DNA of 61,804 bases from Schlegelella_A sp036272325 (GCA_036272325.1 DATAYY010000001.1:1-61804); one strand, 5' to 3'; shown: positions 1 to 11,684, numbered from the stretch's first letter. The notes: generated by a model not told the origin, from the sequence alone. Program-made: numbers and translations.

Positions 1-773
<773 letters not shown>

Positions 774-811
774 GGGCGGTCTCCTGGGAGTGCGGTGATT
801 GTCCGCGAAGG

Positions 812-827
812 CTGGATGTTTGTACAG
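812..827 (-). promoter_or_regulatory. LexA (SOS) box of recA
   Basis: On the minus strand the site reads CTGTACAAACATCCAG within TACTGTACAAACATCCAG. This matches the proteobacterial CTGT-N8-ACAG operator with one mismatch, in the right half-site. It lies 39-54 bases upstream of the recA start, where LexA would overlap the core promoter. The site is seen directly; the regulation is inferred from known recA control. Confidence 0.8.
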
Positions 828-906
828 TAGCAGGGACGTTCGCAGGCGACATTTACCCATGAGGGGCGGATCCGCCGCCCTCGTCGGGGGGAGGCCGATC
901 CGCCGG

Positions 907-2244
907 CTAGGCGGAAGGCGCCAGATGCGCCGGGCGGCGGTCGAGCACCGCCTCCGGCTCTTCGGCTTCCTCGAGCGTCTCGCCGTCGAGCGTGCGGCGC
1001 AGCCGCTCGGTGTCGAGATCGCCGGTCCATTTGGCGACGACCACGGTCGCGACGCCGTTGCCGACCAGGTTGGTCAGCGCCCGCGCCTCCGACATGAAGC
1101 GGTCGATGCCGAGGATGAGCGCCAGCCCGGCGACGGGGACGTGGCCGACCGCAGAGAGCGTCGCCGCAAGAACGATGAAGCCGCTGCCGGTGACGCCGGC
1201 AGCGCCCTTCGACGTCAACAGCAGCACCGCGAGCAGCGTCAGCTCCTGGCCGAACGTCATCGGCGTGTTGGTCGCCTGGGCGATGAAGACCGCGGCCATC
1301 GTCAGGTAGATCGAGGTGCCGTCGAGGTTAAACGAATAGCCGGTCGGGATGACCAGGCCGACGACCGACTTCTTGGCGCCGCAGTTTTCCATCTTGGCCA
1401 TCATCCGCGGCAGCACCGACTCCGAGCTCGACGTGCCGAGAACGATCAGGAGCTCCTCCTTGATGTACTTGACGAACTTCCAGATCGAAAAGCCGTGCAG
1501 GCGCGCGATCAGGCCGAGGACGACGAAGATGAAGAAAAGGCAGGTCGCGTAGAAGGTCCCCATGAGCTTGCCGAGCGAGACCAGCGAGCCGACGCCGTAC
1601 TTGCCGATCGTGAACGCCATGGCTCCGAAGGCACCGATCGGGGCGACCTTCATGATGATGCCGACGATCGAAAACAGCACGTGCGAGGTCTTCTCGACGA
1701 CGTCGAAGACGAGCGTGCCGCGGCCACCGAAGCGATGCAGCGCGAAGCCGAACAGCACCGAGAACAGCAGCACCTGGAGGATCTCGCCCTTGGCGAACGC
1801 ATCGATCACCGTGTTCGGGATGATCGCGAGCAGGAAGTCGACCGTGCCCTGCATCTTGCCGGGGCCGGTGTAGGCGGCGATCTGCTTGGTGTCGAGCGTG
1901 CTCGGGTCGATGTTCATCCCCGCGCCCGGCTTGACCAGGTTGATGATCACCAGGCCGACGATCAGCGCGATCGAGCTGACGATCTCGAAGTAGAGCAGCG
2001 CCAGGCCGCCGGTCTTGCCGACCTTCTTCATGTCCTCCATGCCGGCGATGCCGACGACGACGGTGCAGAAGATGATCGGCGCGATGATCATCTTGATCAG
2101 CTTGATGAAGCCGTCACCGAGCGGCTTCATCGATTCGCCGACCTGCGGCCAGAAATGGCCGAGGACGATGCCGATGAGGATCGCGGTGATGACCTGCGCG
2201 TAGAGCGACTTGTAGATCGGCCGCGGAGTCGGGTTTTTGTCCAT
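907..2244 (-). CDS. dctA: C4-dicarboxylate:cation symporter DctA
   Basis: Inner-membrane importer of succinate, fumarate and malate, of the dicarboxylate/amino acid:cation symporter (DAACS) family. The 445-residue length matches DctA (about 430-450). The N-terminus KSLYAQVITAILIGIVLGHFWP, the serine-rich re-entrant loop GTSSSESVLPRMM (about residue 270) and the substrate/cation segment GYSFNLDGTSIYLTMAAVFIAQ are all present, as is TSKGAAGVTGSGFIVLAATL near residue 350. The acidic C-terminal tail (ETLEEAEEPEAV) is normal for DctA. It lies 65 bases downstream of rodA on the same strand. No DctB/DctD two-component pair is in the window. A glutamate/aspartate symporter is the main alternative, but DctA fits best. 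Confidence 0.93.
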   Translation of the reverse strand: MDKNPTPRPIYKSLYAQVITAILIGIVLGHFWPQVGESMKPLGDGFIKLIKMIIAPIIFCTVVVGIAGMEDMKKVGKTGGLALLYFEIVSSIALIVGLVIINLVKPGAGMNIDPSTLDTKQIAAYTGPGKMQGTVDFLLAIIPNTVIDAFAKGEILQVLLFSVLFGFALHRFGGRGTLVFDVVEKTSHVLFSIVGIIMKVAPIGAFGAMAFTIGKYGVGSLVSLGKLMGTFYATCLFFIFVVLGLIARLHGFSIWKFVKYIKEELLIVLGTSSSESVLPRMMAKMENCGAKKSVVGLVIPTGYSFNLDGTSIYLTMAAVFIAQATNTPMTFGQELTLLAVLLLTSKGAAGVTGSGFIVLAATLSAVGHVPVAGLALILGIDRFMSEARALTNLVGNGVATVVVAKWTGDLDTERLRRTLDGETLEEAEEPEAVLDRRPAHLAPSA

Positions 2245-2309
2245 TCCTCGTCTCCCGTCGTCCGGTCAGCGCCGGCGCCGCGTGACTCTACCTGCGCCGG
2301 GCCTCCGCG

Positions 2310-3473
2310 TCAGGTCTGGACGAGCCGCCTGCTCTTGGCGATCGCCATCAGGATGCCGAGCCCGAGGCCGAGCGTGACCATCGCCGTGCCGCCGTAGCTG
2401 ATGAAGGGCAGCGGCACGCCCACCACCGGCAGGATGCCGCTCACCATTCCCATGTTGACGAAGGCATAGGTGAAAAAGCTGAGCGTGATGGCGCCGGCGA
2501 GCAGGCGCGAGAACACGCTCGGCGCCTCGGCGGCGATCATCAGGCCACGGAAGATCAGGAAGACGAAGAAGACGAGGAGCGTGGAGCAGCCGACGAGGCC
2601 GAACTCCTCCGAGAAGGCGGCAAAGATGAAGTCGGTCGTCCGCTCGGGGATGAACTCGAGGTGGGTCTGGGTTCCCTTCATGAATCCCTTGCCGGTCGTC
2701 CCGCCCGAGCCGATCGCGATCTCGCCCTGGATGATGTGGAAGCCCTTGCCGAGCGGGTCGGTGGTCGGGTCGAGCAGGGTGCAGACGCGGTTCTTCTGGT
2801 AGTCGCGCAGCATCGGCCACTTGACGTCGGGCTGGCAGATCTTCTCCTCGGAGGCGACGACGCCGGTGATCGCCGCCGCCGCGATCAACGCGACCGGAAC
2901 GATCAGCTTCCACGACAGCCCGGCGAAGAAGATCACGTAGAGCCCTGCCGAGAGGACCAGGATCGCAGTGCCGAGGTCCGGCTGCTTGACGATGACCGCG
3001 ACCGGGACGAACAGCAGCACCGCGGCGATCGCGAAGTCGAGGATGCGCAGCTGGCCTTCGCGACGTTGGAACCACCACGCGAGCATGAGCGGCATGGCGA
3101 TCTTCATGATCTCGCTCGGCTGGATCGTGGTCACCCCGATGCTGAGCCAGCGGGTCGCGCCCTTCCTGGTGATGCCCATCCCCGGCAACGCCGTCGCGAC
3201 GATGAGGACGAGACCGATCACGTAGAGCGGGATCGCGAGCCGGATCAGCTGCTGCGGCGCGATCTGCGCGGCGAGAAAGAGGACGCCGAACGCGAGCACC
3301 ATGTTGCGACCGTGGTCGGCGAAGCGCGTTCCCTGGTCGTGGCCGGCGGAATACATCGTCACCAGCCCGGCCGCGGCGAGGAGGACGACGGCGAGCAGGA
3401 GCGGGATGTCGAAGCCGGTGAACACCGGCCGGGCACGCTGCCAGAGCGACGGGCGATCGAAGACGGCGCTCAT
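2310..3473 (-). CDS. rodA: Rod-shape peptidoglycan glycosyltransferase RodA
   Basis: SEDS-family glycosyltransferase that polymerises lipid II for lateral wall growth together with PBP2. The protein has 387 residues and about ten membrane segments. Characteristic stretches include PSEIMKIAMPLMLAWWF, the VKQPDLGTAILVL loop with the conserved aspartate, and the C-terminal GVPLPFISYGGTAMVTLGLGLGI. I chose ATG 3473 (MSAVFDRPSLWQRA) over the much longer frame upstream, because that would overlap mrdA and has no SEDS similarity. It starts 28 bases after the mrdA stop, so it is the last gene of the mreBCD-mrdA-rodA operon. Confidence 0.95.
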   Translation of the reverse strand: MSAVFDRPSLWQRARPVFTGFDIPLLLAVVLLAAAGLVTMYSAGHDQGTRFADHGRNMVLAFGVLFLAAQIAPQQLIRLAIPLYVIGLVLIVATALPGMGITRKGATRWLSIGVTTIQPSEIMKIAMPLMLAWWFQRREGQLRILDFAIAAVLLFVPVAVIVKQPDLGTAILVLSAGLYVIFFAGLSWKLIVPVALIAAAAITGVVASEEKICQPDVKWPMLRDYQKNRVCTLLDPTTDPLGKGFHIIQGEIAIGSGGTTGKGFMKGTQTHLEFIPERTTDFIFAAFSEEFGLVGCSTLLVFFVFLIFRGLMIAAEAPSVFSRLLAGAITLSFFTYAFVNMGMVSGILPVVGVPLPFISYGGTAMVTLGLGLGILMAIAKSRRLVQT

Positions 3474-3501
3474 CGGGAAGGCTCGGCAGCGCTCGGCCGG
3501 C

Positions 3502-5586
3502 TCAACGCGGCCGCTGCGCGAGGGCGACCTGGTCGCGCGCCGCCGGCTGCTCCGGCTGCGGCGCCGGTGCCGACGAGGCCGGCGCCGCGGCCGCGGGCGG
3601 GTCGCTGGCGCGCGCGGTCGCGGCGCCGTCGACCGTGGCACCCGGCAGCGGCACCGTGTCGATCGACCGCGGCACGCCGACCGGCGCCGTCGTCTGGCCG
3701 AGCTGCGTCGCGGCGATGTCGGCCTCGCTTGGATAGACGCCGGTGAGCAGGTAGTCGAACACGCGCCTCGCGATCGGCGCCGCCGCACCGGCGCCGAAGC
3801 CGGCGTTTTCGACCACCAGCGCGACCGCGACGCGCGGCTCCTCGAGCGGCGCGAAGGCGGTGTAGAGCGCGTGGTCGCGATGCCGCTCGTCGAGCCGCGA
3901 CGCGTTGTACTTCTCGTTGGCCTTGATCTCAATCACCTGCGCGGTGCCGGTCTTGCCGCCCGACTTGTACGCGGCGCCGACGAACGAGCGCGCCGACGTG
4001 CCTTCCTGCGTCACGCCGTAGAGCGCGTTGTGGATGAAGGCGACGTGCTCGGGCTTCCAGTCCAGCGCTGCCAGCGGCTCGAAGCTGAGCAGACGCGAGG
4101 CGCGGGTGTCGTAGTTCTCGACCGCGCGCACCAGATGCGGCGTGAACCGTTGACCGCCGGCAGCGACGGTCGCCTCGGCCTGCGCGAGCTGCAGCATCGT
4201 GAACGCGTTGTAGCCTTGGCCGATGCCGAGCGAGATCGTCTCGCCCGCGTACCACTTCTGGGCCTCCTTCTTGCGGTAGGCGGTGCGCTTCCACTCCGTC
4301 GAAGGCAGCGTTCCCTTCAGCTCGCCCTGCAGGTCGATGCCGGTCACGCGGCCGAAGCCGAGCGGCGACATGAAGTCGTGCATCGCGTCGACGCCGAGAT
4401 CGTTGGCGAGCATGTAGTAGTACGTATCGCACGACTGGACGATCGACTTGTACATGTCGACGGTGCCATGGCCGCCTTCCTTGTCATCGCGGAAGCGGTG
4501 GTTGCCGAAGTTGAAGAAGCCCGGATCGAAGATCGTCTGCTGCGGCGTCCGCTTGCCGAGCGTCAGCGCCGCCAGAGCCATGAACGGCTTGTAGGTCGAG
4601 CCCGGCGGATACGTGCCGCGCAGGGCGCGGTTGAGCAGCGGCTTGTCGGGCGAGTCGTTCAGGGCACGCCAGTTGTCGACGTCGATGCCGTCGACGAACA
4701 GGTTCGGGTCGAAGTTGGGCTTGCTGACGAAGGCGAGGATCTCGCCGTTCCTCGGGTCGATCGCGACCAGCGCGCCGCGGCGGTCGCCGAACAGCTGCTC
4801 GACCATCGCCTGCAGGCGGATGTCGATCGACAGCACGATCGCGTTGCCCGGCGTCGCCGGGTTGCTCTTCAGCCGCCGCACCGCGTGGCCGCCGGCGCTC
4901 ATCTCGACCTCCTCGAAGCCGGTCGTGCCGTGCAGATCGCTCTCGTAGCTCTGCTCGACGCCGAGCTTGCCGATGTATTCGGTGCCGCGGTAGTTGGCCA
5001 GGTCCTCGTCGGACCAGTCGTCCTCCATCTGCTTCTTTTCGGTCGGGTTGATACGGCCGATGTAGCCGATCAGGTGGCTGCCGACCTCGCCGAGCGGGTA
5101 GCTGCGAAACAGCCTGGCCTTGATCTCGACGCCGTCGAAGCGGAACTTCTGCGCCGTGAAGCGCGCAACTTCCTCGTCGGTGAGGCGGGTGCGGATCGGC
5201 AGCGATTCAATGCTCTTGCTTTCCTCGAGCATCCTCTTGAAGCGCTTGCGGTCGCGCGGCTGGATCTCGACGATCTCGGCCAGGGCGTCGATCGTCTTCT
5301 CGAGCTCGGGCACCTTGGCCGGCGCGATCTCCAGCGTATAGGCCGAGTAGTTGTTGGCGAGAACGACGCCGTTGCGGTCGAGGATGAGGCCGCGGTTGGG
5401 CGTGATCGGAACGACCGCGATGCGGTTGTTCTCGGCCTGCGTCGAGAGGTCCTCGTGCTTGGAAATCTGCAGGAAGGAGAGGCGGCCTGCGAGCAGGCCG
5501 AACGCGACGAGCACGAACAGCGCCGCCGCCAAGAGGCGGAGACGAAAGCGCGAGATCTCGCGCTCGATGTTCCTGAGCTCGGTCAC
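3502..5586 (-). CDS. mrdA: Penicillin-binding protein 2 (elongasome transpeptidase)
   Basis: Class B PBP that cross-links peptidoglycan in the elongasome. From the GTG start at 5586 the product has 694 residues: one N-terminal membrane helix (about 17-37), a PBP dimerisation domain, then the transpeptidase domain. The catalytic serine of GSTYK is residue 330. The second motif is SCD (in VQSCDTYYYM) and the third is KTGT (in SGGKTGTAQV). The C-terminus is Pro/Ala-rich. The GTG start gives the family's usual VTELRN beginning and a 4-base GTGA overlap with the mreD stop. An ATG at 5658 would add 24 residues and overlap mreD further, so it is less likely. Confidence 0.95.
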   Translation of the reverse strand: MTELRNIEREISRFRLRLLAAALFVLVAFGLLAGRLSFLQISKHEDLSTQAENNRIAVVPITPNRGLILDRNGVVLANNYSAYTLEIAPAKVPELEKTIDALAEIVEIQPRDRKRFKRMLEESKSIESLPIRTRLTDEEVARFTAQKFRFDGVEIKARLFRSYPLGEVGSHLIGYIGRINPTEKKQMEDDWSDEDLANYRGTEYIGKLGVEQSYESDLHGTTGFEEVEMSAGGHAVRRLKSNPATPGNAIVLSIDIRLQAMVEQLFGDRRGALVAIDPRNGEILAFVSKPNFDPNLFVDGIDVDNWRALNDSPDKPLLNRALRGTYPPGSTYKPFMALAALTLGKRTPQQTIFDPGFFNFGNHRFRDDKEGGHGTVDMYKSIVQSCDTYYYMLANDLGVDAMHDFMSPLGFGRVTGIDLQGELKGTLPSTEWKRTAYRKKEAQKWYAGETISLGIGQGYNAFTMLQLAQAEATVAAGGQRFTPHLVRAVENYDTRASRLLSFEPLAALDWKPEHVAFIHNALYGVTQEGTSARSFVGAAYKSGGKTGTAQVIEIKANEKYNASRLDERHRDHALYTAFAPLEEPRVAVALVVENAGFGAGAAAPIARRVFDYLLTGVYPSEADIAATQLGQTTAPVGVPRSIDTVPLPGATVDGAATARASDPPAAAAPASSAPAPQPEQPAARDQVALAQRPR

Positions 5587-6104
5587 AGGGGACGATTCTC
5601 GTCCGGGTCCGGGGCGCGGCGTTGCGGTGCGAGCAGCACCCAAGTGGCCATTGGCCACAACAATGCCTGGAAAACCGGTGCGAGGATCAGCTCCCAGCCG
5701 GGGAACATGCCGCCCGCGACCAGGTGAACGACGAGCGAGACTGCCTGGGCGGCGAGAAAGAGCGGCAGGATCTGGACCGCCTGCGACGGCACCGTGAACC
5801 AGAGCAACCGACGGTGGATCGTCACCGCGAAGTAGCTGAGCAGGGTGTAGGCGAGGGCGTGCTGGCCGAGCACCGCGCCGCTGTGGACGTCCATCAGCAG
5901 GCCGAAGAAGAAGGCGACGCCGACGCTGATCCGGCGCGACTGATGGACGTTCCAGAACACGAGCACCAGGGCCAGGAAGTCGGGCATGGCGGCGACCCGC
6001 CCGAGCGGCACGATGTTGAGGATGAACGCAAACGCCAGCGTCGCCCAGACGAAGAGCGGGTTGACCGGCATCAGCAGCGGGTCGTTGCGGCGCGGCATGA
6101 TCAT
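5583..6104 (-). CDS. mreD: Rod-shape determining protein MreD
   Basis: Small polytopic inner-membrane protein of the elongasome. It has 173 residues and five or six predicted hydrophobic segments, for example NPLFVWATLAFAFILNIVPL, VAFFFGLLMDVHSGAVLGQHALAYTLLSYF and a C-terminal GWELILAPVFQALLWPMATWVLL. The FGLLMDVHSGAVLGQHALAY stretch is typical of MreD. The start overlaps the mreC stop by 4 bases (ATGA) and the end overlaps the mrdA GTG start, which indicates translational coupling through the operon. Confidence 0.93.
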   Translation of the reverse strand: MIMPRRNDPLLMPVNPLFVWATLAFAFILNIVPLGRVAAMPDFLALVLVFWNVHQSRRISVGVAFFFGLLMDVHSGAVLGQHALAYTLLSYFAVTIHRRLLWFTVPSQAVQILPLFLAAQAVSLVVHLVAGGMFPGWELILAPVFQALLWPMATWVLLAPQRRAPDPDENRPL

Positions 6105-7042
6105 TTGCGCGCCCCCTTCCTGGCGCCCGACTTGCTCGCCGCAGCGGCCGCCTCCGATGCCGCTGCCTGCGGCCGCGGCGGCAGGCCGACCCCGGTCGGC
6201 TCGAGAACGAGCACGTGGTGCACGCCGTCCGAAGGCGCCGCCGGGGCGAGGACGATGCGGGCGAACCCGGTATCGATCTTGCGGTCGACCTTGGCGACAG
6301 TCGCGACCCGAAGCCCCGGCGGGTAGACGCCGTCGACTCCCGACGTCGTCAGCAGGTCGCCGACCTGGACGTCGGCGTTGCCGGCCATGAAGCGCATCTC
6401 GAGCAGGCCGACGCCGCCGGTGGCGCCGCCGAACGCGGCGCTGCGCGCCCCGGTACGGCTGTTGAGGACGGGAATCGCCGCGTCGCGATCGGTCAGCAGC
6501 GTCACTTCGGACGACTGCAGGTAGACCCGCGTCACCTGGCCGAGGACGCCGGCTTCGTTGATCACCGGTGAACCAGGCAGGACGTTGTGGGCGACGCCGC
6601 GGTCGATGATGACCTTGCGCGAGTACGGATCGGCCGCTTCGTAGAGCACTTCGGCTGCCTGCGAACGGACCGTGAGCGACGGCCGCAGCTCGAGCAGCCC
6701 GCGCAGCCGGGCGTTTTCCTGCTCCAGCTGGTCGGTCCGCTGCGCCCGCTCGGCCTGGAGCGCAAGCTCGACGCGCGCCGTCTGCTCGCCGCTGATCGCC
6801 TGCGACAGGCCGCCGAGATACGCGCGCGAGTCGGCGATCGTCTCGACCGGAACCAGGAGCGCGCGCTGCAGCGGGTAGAGCATGGTCGCGACCGTCGCCC
6901 GGATCGGCTGGGTGATCGTGAAGCGGGCGTCGGCAACCATCAGGAAGACGGCGAGCGCCGAGCAGAACGAGAGCTTCGTCAGCGAAGACGGCCCTTGGCG
7001 AAAGAAGGGCGGCGGCGTGCGATCGAGGGTGCCGAGCGCCAT
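6101..7042 (-). CDS. mreC: Rod-shape determining protein MreC
   Basis: Bitopic periplasmic scaffold linking MreB filaments to PBP2/RodA. It has 313 residues. After a short cytoplasmic N-terminus comes one membrane helix (about 24-42), then a coiled-coil region (about 70-110, rich in Glu/Gln/Arg) and the two beta-barrel domains, with conserved AEVLYEAADPYSRKVIIDRG and VINEAGVLGQVTRVYLQSSEVTLLTDRD. The C-terminal tail is Ala/Lys-rich. The gene is 107 bases downstream of mreB; that gap holds inverted repeats. It overlaps mreD by 4 bases. Confidence 0.95.
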   Translation of the reverse strand: MALGTLDRTPPPFFRQGPSSLTKLSFCSALAVFLMVADARFTITQPIRATVATMLYPLQRALLVPVETIADSRAYLGGLSQAISGEQTARVELALQAERAQRTDQLEQENARLRGLLELRPSLTVRSQAAEVLYEAADPYSRKVIIDRGVAHNVLPGSPVINEAGVLGQVTRVYLQSSEVTLLTDRDAAIPVLNSRTGARSAAFGGATGGVGLLEMRFMAGNADVQVGDLLTTSGVDGVYPPGLRVATVAKVDRKIDTGFARIVLAPAAPSDGVHHVLVLEPTGVGLPPRPQAAASEAAAAASKSGARKGARK

Positions 7043-7082
7043 CGTCGCGCTATCGGATGCGAATCACTCCGGCCGGGCGCCG

Positions 7083-7144
7083 GGCCGCCCCAGGCCCGGT
7101 CGCGCCCCCGCGGAGGGCAAGGAGCGAAGCGACTGTGGGGGCGC
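7083..7144. repeat. Inverted-repeat (REP-like) element between mreB and mreC
   Basis: Two GC-rich hairpins fill most of the 107-base gap. One is GGGCC-N6-GGCCC at 7083-7098. The other is an 8-bp perfect stem GCGCCCCC/GGGGGCGC (7102-7109 with 7137-7144) that extends inward with G-U pairs and encloses a GGAGCGAAGCGAC loop. This is seen directly. The arrangement resembles dispersed intergenic palindromes of Betaproteobacteria, but no second copy was noticed in this window. It may stabilise mreB mRNA or attenuate the downstream genes. Confidence 0.5.
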
Positions 7145-7149
7145 CATGT

Positions 7150-8193
7150 CTACTCGGAGGTGAAGATCGAGCCGAGGCGCTCCATCCGTTCGAGCGCCAT
7201 CCCGCAACCGCGGACGACGCAGGTGAGCGGGTCTTCGGCGACGAGGACAGGCAGGCCGGTCTCCTCGGCGAGCAGGCGGTCGAGGTCGCGCAGCAGGGCG
7301 CCGCCGCCGGTCAGCATCATGCCGCGCTCGGCGATGTCGGCGCCGAGCTCGGGCGGCGTCTGCTCAAGCGCGTTCTTGACGCTCGAGACGATCTGGTTGA
7401 GCGGGTCGGTGAGCGCCTCCAGGATCTCGTTCGACGAGATCGTGAACGAGCGCGGCACGCCTTCCGAGAGATTGCGGCCCTTGACCTCGATCTCCTTGAC
7501 CTCGGAGCCGGGGAACGCCGAGCCGATCGTCTTCTTGATCATCTCGGCGGTCGGCTCGCCGATCAGCATGCCGTAGTTGCGCCGGATGTAGTTGATGACG
7601 GCTTCGTCGAACTTGTCGCCGCCGACGCGCACCGACCCCTTGTAGACCATGCCGCCGAGCGAGATCACGCCGACCTCGGTCGTGCCGCCGCCAACGTCGA
7701 CGACCATCGAGCCGCTCGCCTCGCTGACCGGCAGGCCGGCGCCGATCGCCGCCGCCATCGGCTCCTCGATCAGGTAGACGTCGCTCGCGCCGGCGCCGAG
7801 CGCCGACTCGCGGATCGCGCGCCGCTCGACCTGGGTCGAGCCGCAGGGCACGCAGATGATGATCCGCGGGCTCGGCCGAAGCACCGAGCGCGGATGGACC
7901 ATCTTGATGAACTGCTTCAACATCTGCTCGGTGACGGTGAAGTCGGCGATGACGCCGTCCTTCATCGGCCGGATGGCCTCGATGTTGCCCGGCACCTTGC
8001 CGAGCATCGCCTTGGCTTCGGCGCCGACGGCCTGGATGCTCTTCTTGCCGTTGGGGCCGCCTTCGTGGCGGATGGCGACGACCGACGGCTCGTCGAGGAC
8101 GATCCCCTTGCCGCGCACGTAGATCAACGTGTTGGCGGTGCCGAGGTCGATCGCGAGATCCGTCGAGAAATAGCGACGAAAGGATCCGAACAT
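7150..8193 (-). CDS. mreB: Actin-like cell-shape protein MreB
   Basis: Bacterial actin that forms membrane-associated filaments directing lateral wall synthesis. It has 347 residues, the usual length. Near the start, FGSFRRYFSTDLAIDLGTANTLIYVRGKGI carries the phosphate-1 loop DLGTANT and an amphipathic N-terminus. VVDVGGGTTEVGVISLGG is the phosphate-2 motif, and ITLTGGGALLRDLDRLLAEETG-like sequence near the C-terminus (MLTGGGALLRDL) completes the ATPase fold. It is first in the operon mreB-mreC-mreD-mrdA-rodA and divergent from gatC across 185 bases. Confidence 0.98.
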   Translation of the reverse strand: MFGSFRRYFSTDLAIDLGTANTLIYVRGKGIVLDEPSVVAIRHEGGPNGKKSIQAVGAEAKAMLGKVPGNIEAIRPMKDGVIADFTVTEQMLKQFIKMVHPRSVLRPSPRIIICVPCGSTQVERRAIRESALGAGASDVYLIEEPMAAAIGAGLPVSEASGSMVVDVGGGTTEVGVISLGGMVYKGSVRVGGDKFDEAVINYIRRNYGMLIGEPTAEMIKKTIGSAFPGSEVKEIEVKGRNLSEGVPRSFTISSNEILEALTDPLNQIVSSVKNALEQTPPELGADIAERGMMLTGGGALLRDLDRLLAEETGLPVLVAEDPLTCVVRGCGMALERMERLGSIFTSE

Positions 8194-8294
8194 GGAATGC
8201 GGTGAAGGGCGTCCCGGAGGGGCTTCGTAAGAGGAAGTTGGCGGATGACGCCGAGCCCTACGCAGCGGCGACGAGGGCTGTGAGTTAACGAAGG

Positions 8295-8322
8295 ATAATA
8301 ACCGATGCCCTCGCGATTTCGA
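8295..8322 (-). promoter_or_regulatory. Candidate promoter of the mreB operon
   Basis: On the minus strand TCGAAA (8322-8317) and TATTAT (8300-8295) are separated by 16 bases. They match the sigma-70 -35 and -10 boxes at 4/6 and 5/6 positions. The predicted start would leave a leader of about 95 bases before mreB. The region is the only AT-rich patch in the mreB-gatC intergenic space, so a gatC promoter may overlap it on the other strand. Based on motif matching only. Confidence 0.35.
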
Positions 8323-8378
8323 TCCTCGCGGAGCCCGTTTCGAGCTGATCGCACGCGCGCAGCGTCTCTTATTTCTCG

Positions 8379-8678
8379 ATGGCCCTGACCCCTTTGGATG
8401 TGCGCCGCATCGCCGAGCTCGCGCGTCTCGATCTCGGCGCCGACGAGCAGGCGGTGATGCTCGAGCAGCTCAACAGCTTCTTTCGCATCGTCGAGCAGAT
8501 GAGCGCGGTCGAGACGAGCGGCGTCGAGCCGCTCTACACGCCGCTCGCCGCGGTCCAGGAGGCCCACCTGCGGCTGCGCGACGACGACGTCACCGAAACC
8601 GTCGATCGCGCCGCCAACCAGCAGAGCGCGCCGGCGACGCGCGACGGCCTCTACCTGGTGCCGAAGGTGATCGAATGA
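8379..8678 (+). CDS. gatC: Asp/Glu-tRNA amidotransferase subunit C
   Basis: Small belt subunit of the GatCAB complex, which converts misacylated Glu-tRNA(Gln) and Asp-tRNA(Asn) to the correct amides. It has 99 residues. MALTPLDVRRIAELARLDLGADE is the family N-terminus and the conserved GVEPLYTPLA segment (about residue 52) is present. The stop overlaps the gatA start by 4 bases. Its presence with gatA and gatB implies the indirect route for Gln- or Asn-tRNA in this organism. Confidence 0.95.
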   Translation: MALTPLDVRRIAELARLDLGADEQAVMLEQLNSFFRIVEQMSAVETSGVEPLYTPLAAVQEAHLRLRDDDVTETVDRAANQQSAPATRDGLYLVPKVIE

Positions 8679-10176
8679 GCGCCGGGACTCTGCACGCGCT
8701 CGGCGTCGCCGAGCTCGGCCGCGCGCTTGGTGCGCGCGAAGTGTCGAGTGTCGAGGTGACGTCGCACCTGGTCGACCGCTTCGCCGCCCACGAGCGCCTC
8801 GGCACCGCGCTCGTCATCGACGGCGAGGCCGCGCTCGAGCAGGCGCGCGACGCCGACCGCCGCCGCAGTGCCGGCGAGAACTCGCCGCTGCTCGGGGTGC
8901 CGATCGCCCACAAGGACATCTTCGTCACCCGCGCCCACGCGACGACCGCCGGCTCGCGCATGCTCGCCGCCTACCGGAGCCCGTTCGATGCGACCGTCGT
9001 CGCCCGGCTCGCGAAGGCAGGGACGGTGACGCTCGGCAAGCTCAACTGCGACGAGTTCGCGATGGGCTCGAGCACCGAGAACTCGGCCTTCCACGTCACC
9101 CTGAACCCGTGGGACGAGACCCGCGTGCCGGGTGGCTCGTCGGGCGGCTCGGCGGCTGCGGTCGCCGCGCGCCTGCTGCCGGCGGCGACCGGCACCGACA
9201 CCGGCGGCTCGATCCGCCAGCCGGCGAGCTTTTGCGGCATCACCGGCATCAAGCCGACGTACGGTGTCTGCTCGCGCTTCGGCATGATCGCCTTCGCCTC
9301 CAGCCTCGACCAGGCCGGCGTCCTCGCCCGCAGCGCCGAGGACTGCGCCCTCGTGCTCGGCGCGATGAGCGGCTTCGACCCGCGCGACTCGACCAGTGCC
9401 GAGCGGCCGCCGCAGGACTTCCACGCCGAGCTCGCAAGGCCGCGCCCCGGCGCGGCGCCGAACCGGCCGCTCGAGGGCCTGCGAATCGGCCTGCCGAAGG
9501 AGTTCTTCCCGGCGGCGTTGGCGAGCGACGTCGAGCAGGCGCTGCGCGCTGCGCTCGCCGAAATGGCGCGCCTCGGCGCGAGCCTGATCGACGTCGAGCT
9601 GCCGCGCACCGAGCTCTCGATCCCGGTCTACTACCTGATCGCGCCGGCCGAGGCGTCATCGAACCTGTCGCGCTTCGACGGCGTCCGCTACGGCCACCGC
9701 GCCGCACACTTCGCCGACCTCCAGGAGATGTATCGCGCGAGCCGCAGCGAAGGCTTCGGCGCCGAGGTCAAGCGGCGGATCATGATCGGCACCTACGTGC
9801 TCTCGCACGGCTACTACGACGCCTATTACCTGCAGGCGCAGAAGCTCCGCCGCATGATCGCCGACGACTTCCAGGCGTGCTTCCGCCACTGCGACGTGAT
9901 CGCCGGCCCGGTCGCGCCGACGGTCGCGTGGCCGCTCGGCGCACAGAGCGACGATCCGGTCGCGAACTATCTGGCCGACATCTTCACGCTGCCGGCGAGC
10001 CTCGCCGGCCTGCCGGGAATGAGCATCCCTGCCGGCTTCGGCGCTGGCGGGTTGCCGGTCGGCCTGCAGCTGGTCGGCAACTACTTCGGCGAAGGAACGC
10101 TGCTGCACGCGGCGCATGCGTTCCAGCGAGCGACCGACTGGCACCTGCGCGCTCCGGGCGCCGACGGAGCATCGCG

Positions 10177-10180
<4 letters not shown>
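8675..10180 (+). CDS. gatA: Asp/Glu-tRNA amidotransferase subunit A (glutaminase)
   Basis: Amidase-signature subunit that releases ammonia from glutamine for transamidation. It has 501 residues. The catalytic triad is in place: Lys80 in PIAHKDIF, cis-Ser155 in PGGSSGGSAAAVAAR and nucleophile Ser179 in GTDTGGSIRQPASFCG. The substrate-channel region VLSHGYYDAYYLQAQKLRRMI is also typical. It overlaps gatC and gatB by 4 bases each, so the three subunits are translationally coupled. Confidence 0.97.
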
Positions 10181-11676
<1,496 letters not shown>

Positions 11677-11684
11677 GCCGGCCG

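Noticed and set aside
799..2397. 532-codon plus-strand frame opposite dctA
   Set aside because: Same shadow effect; dctA is an unmistakable gene and the antisense product is extremely rich in Asp, Glu, Arg and His.
9109..10176. Longer start for GatB inside gatA
   Set aside because: The extra part is a frame-shifted read of gatA; the ATG at 10177 with ATGA overlap gives the family's N-terminus.
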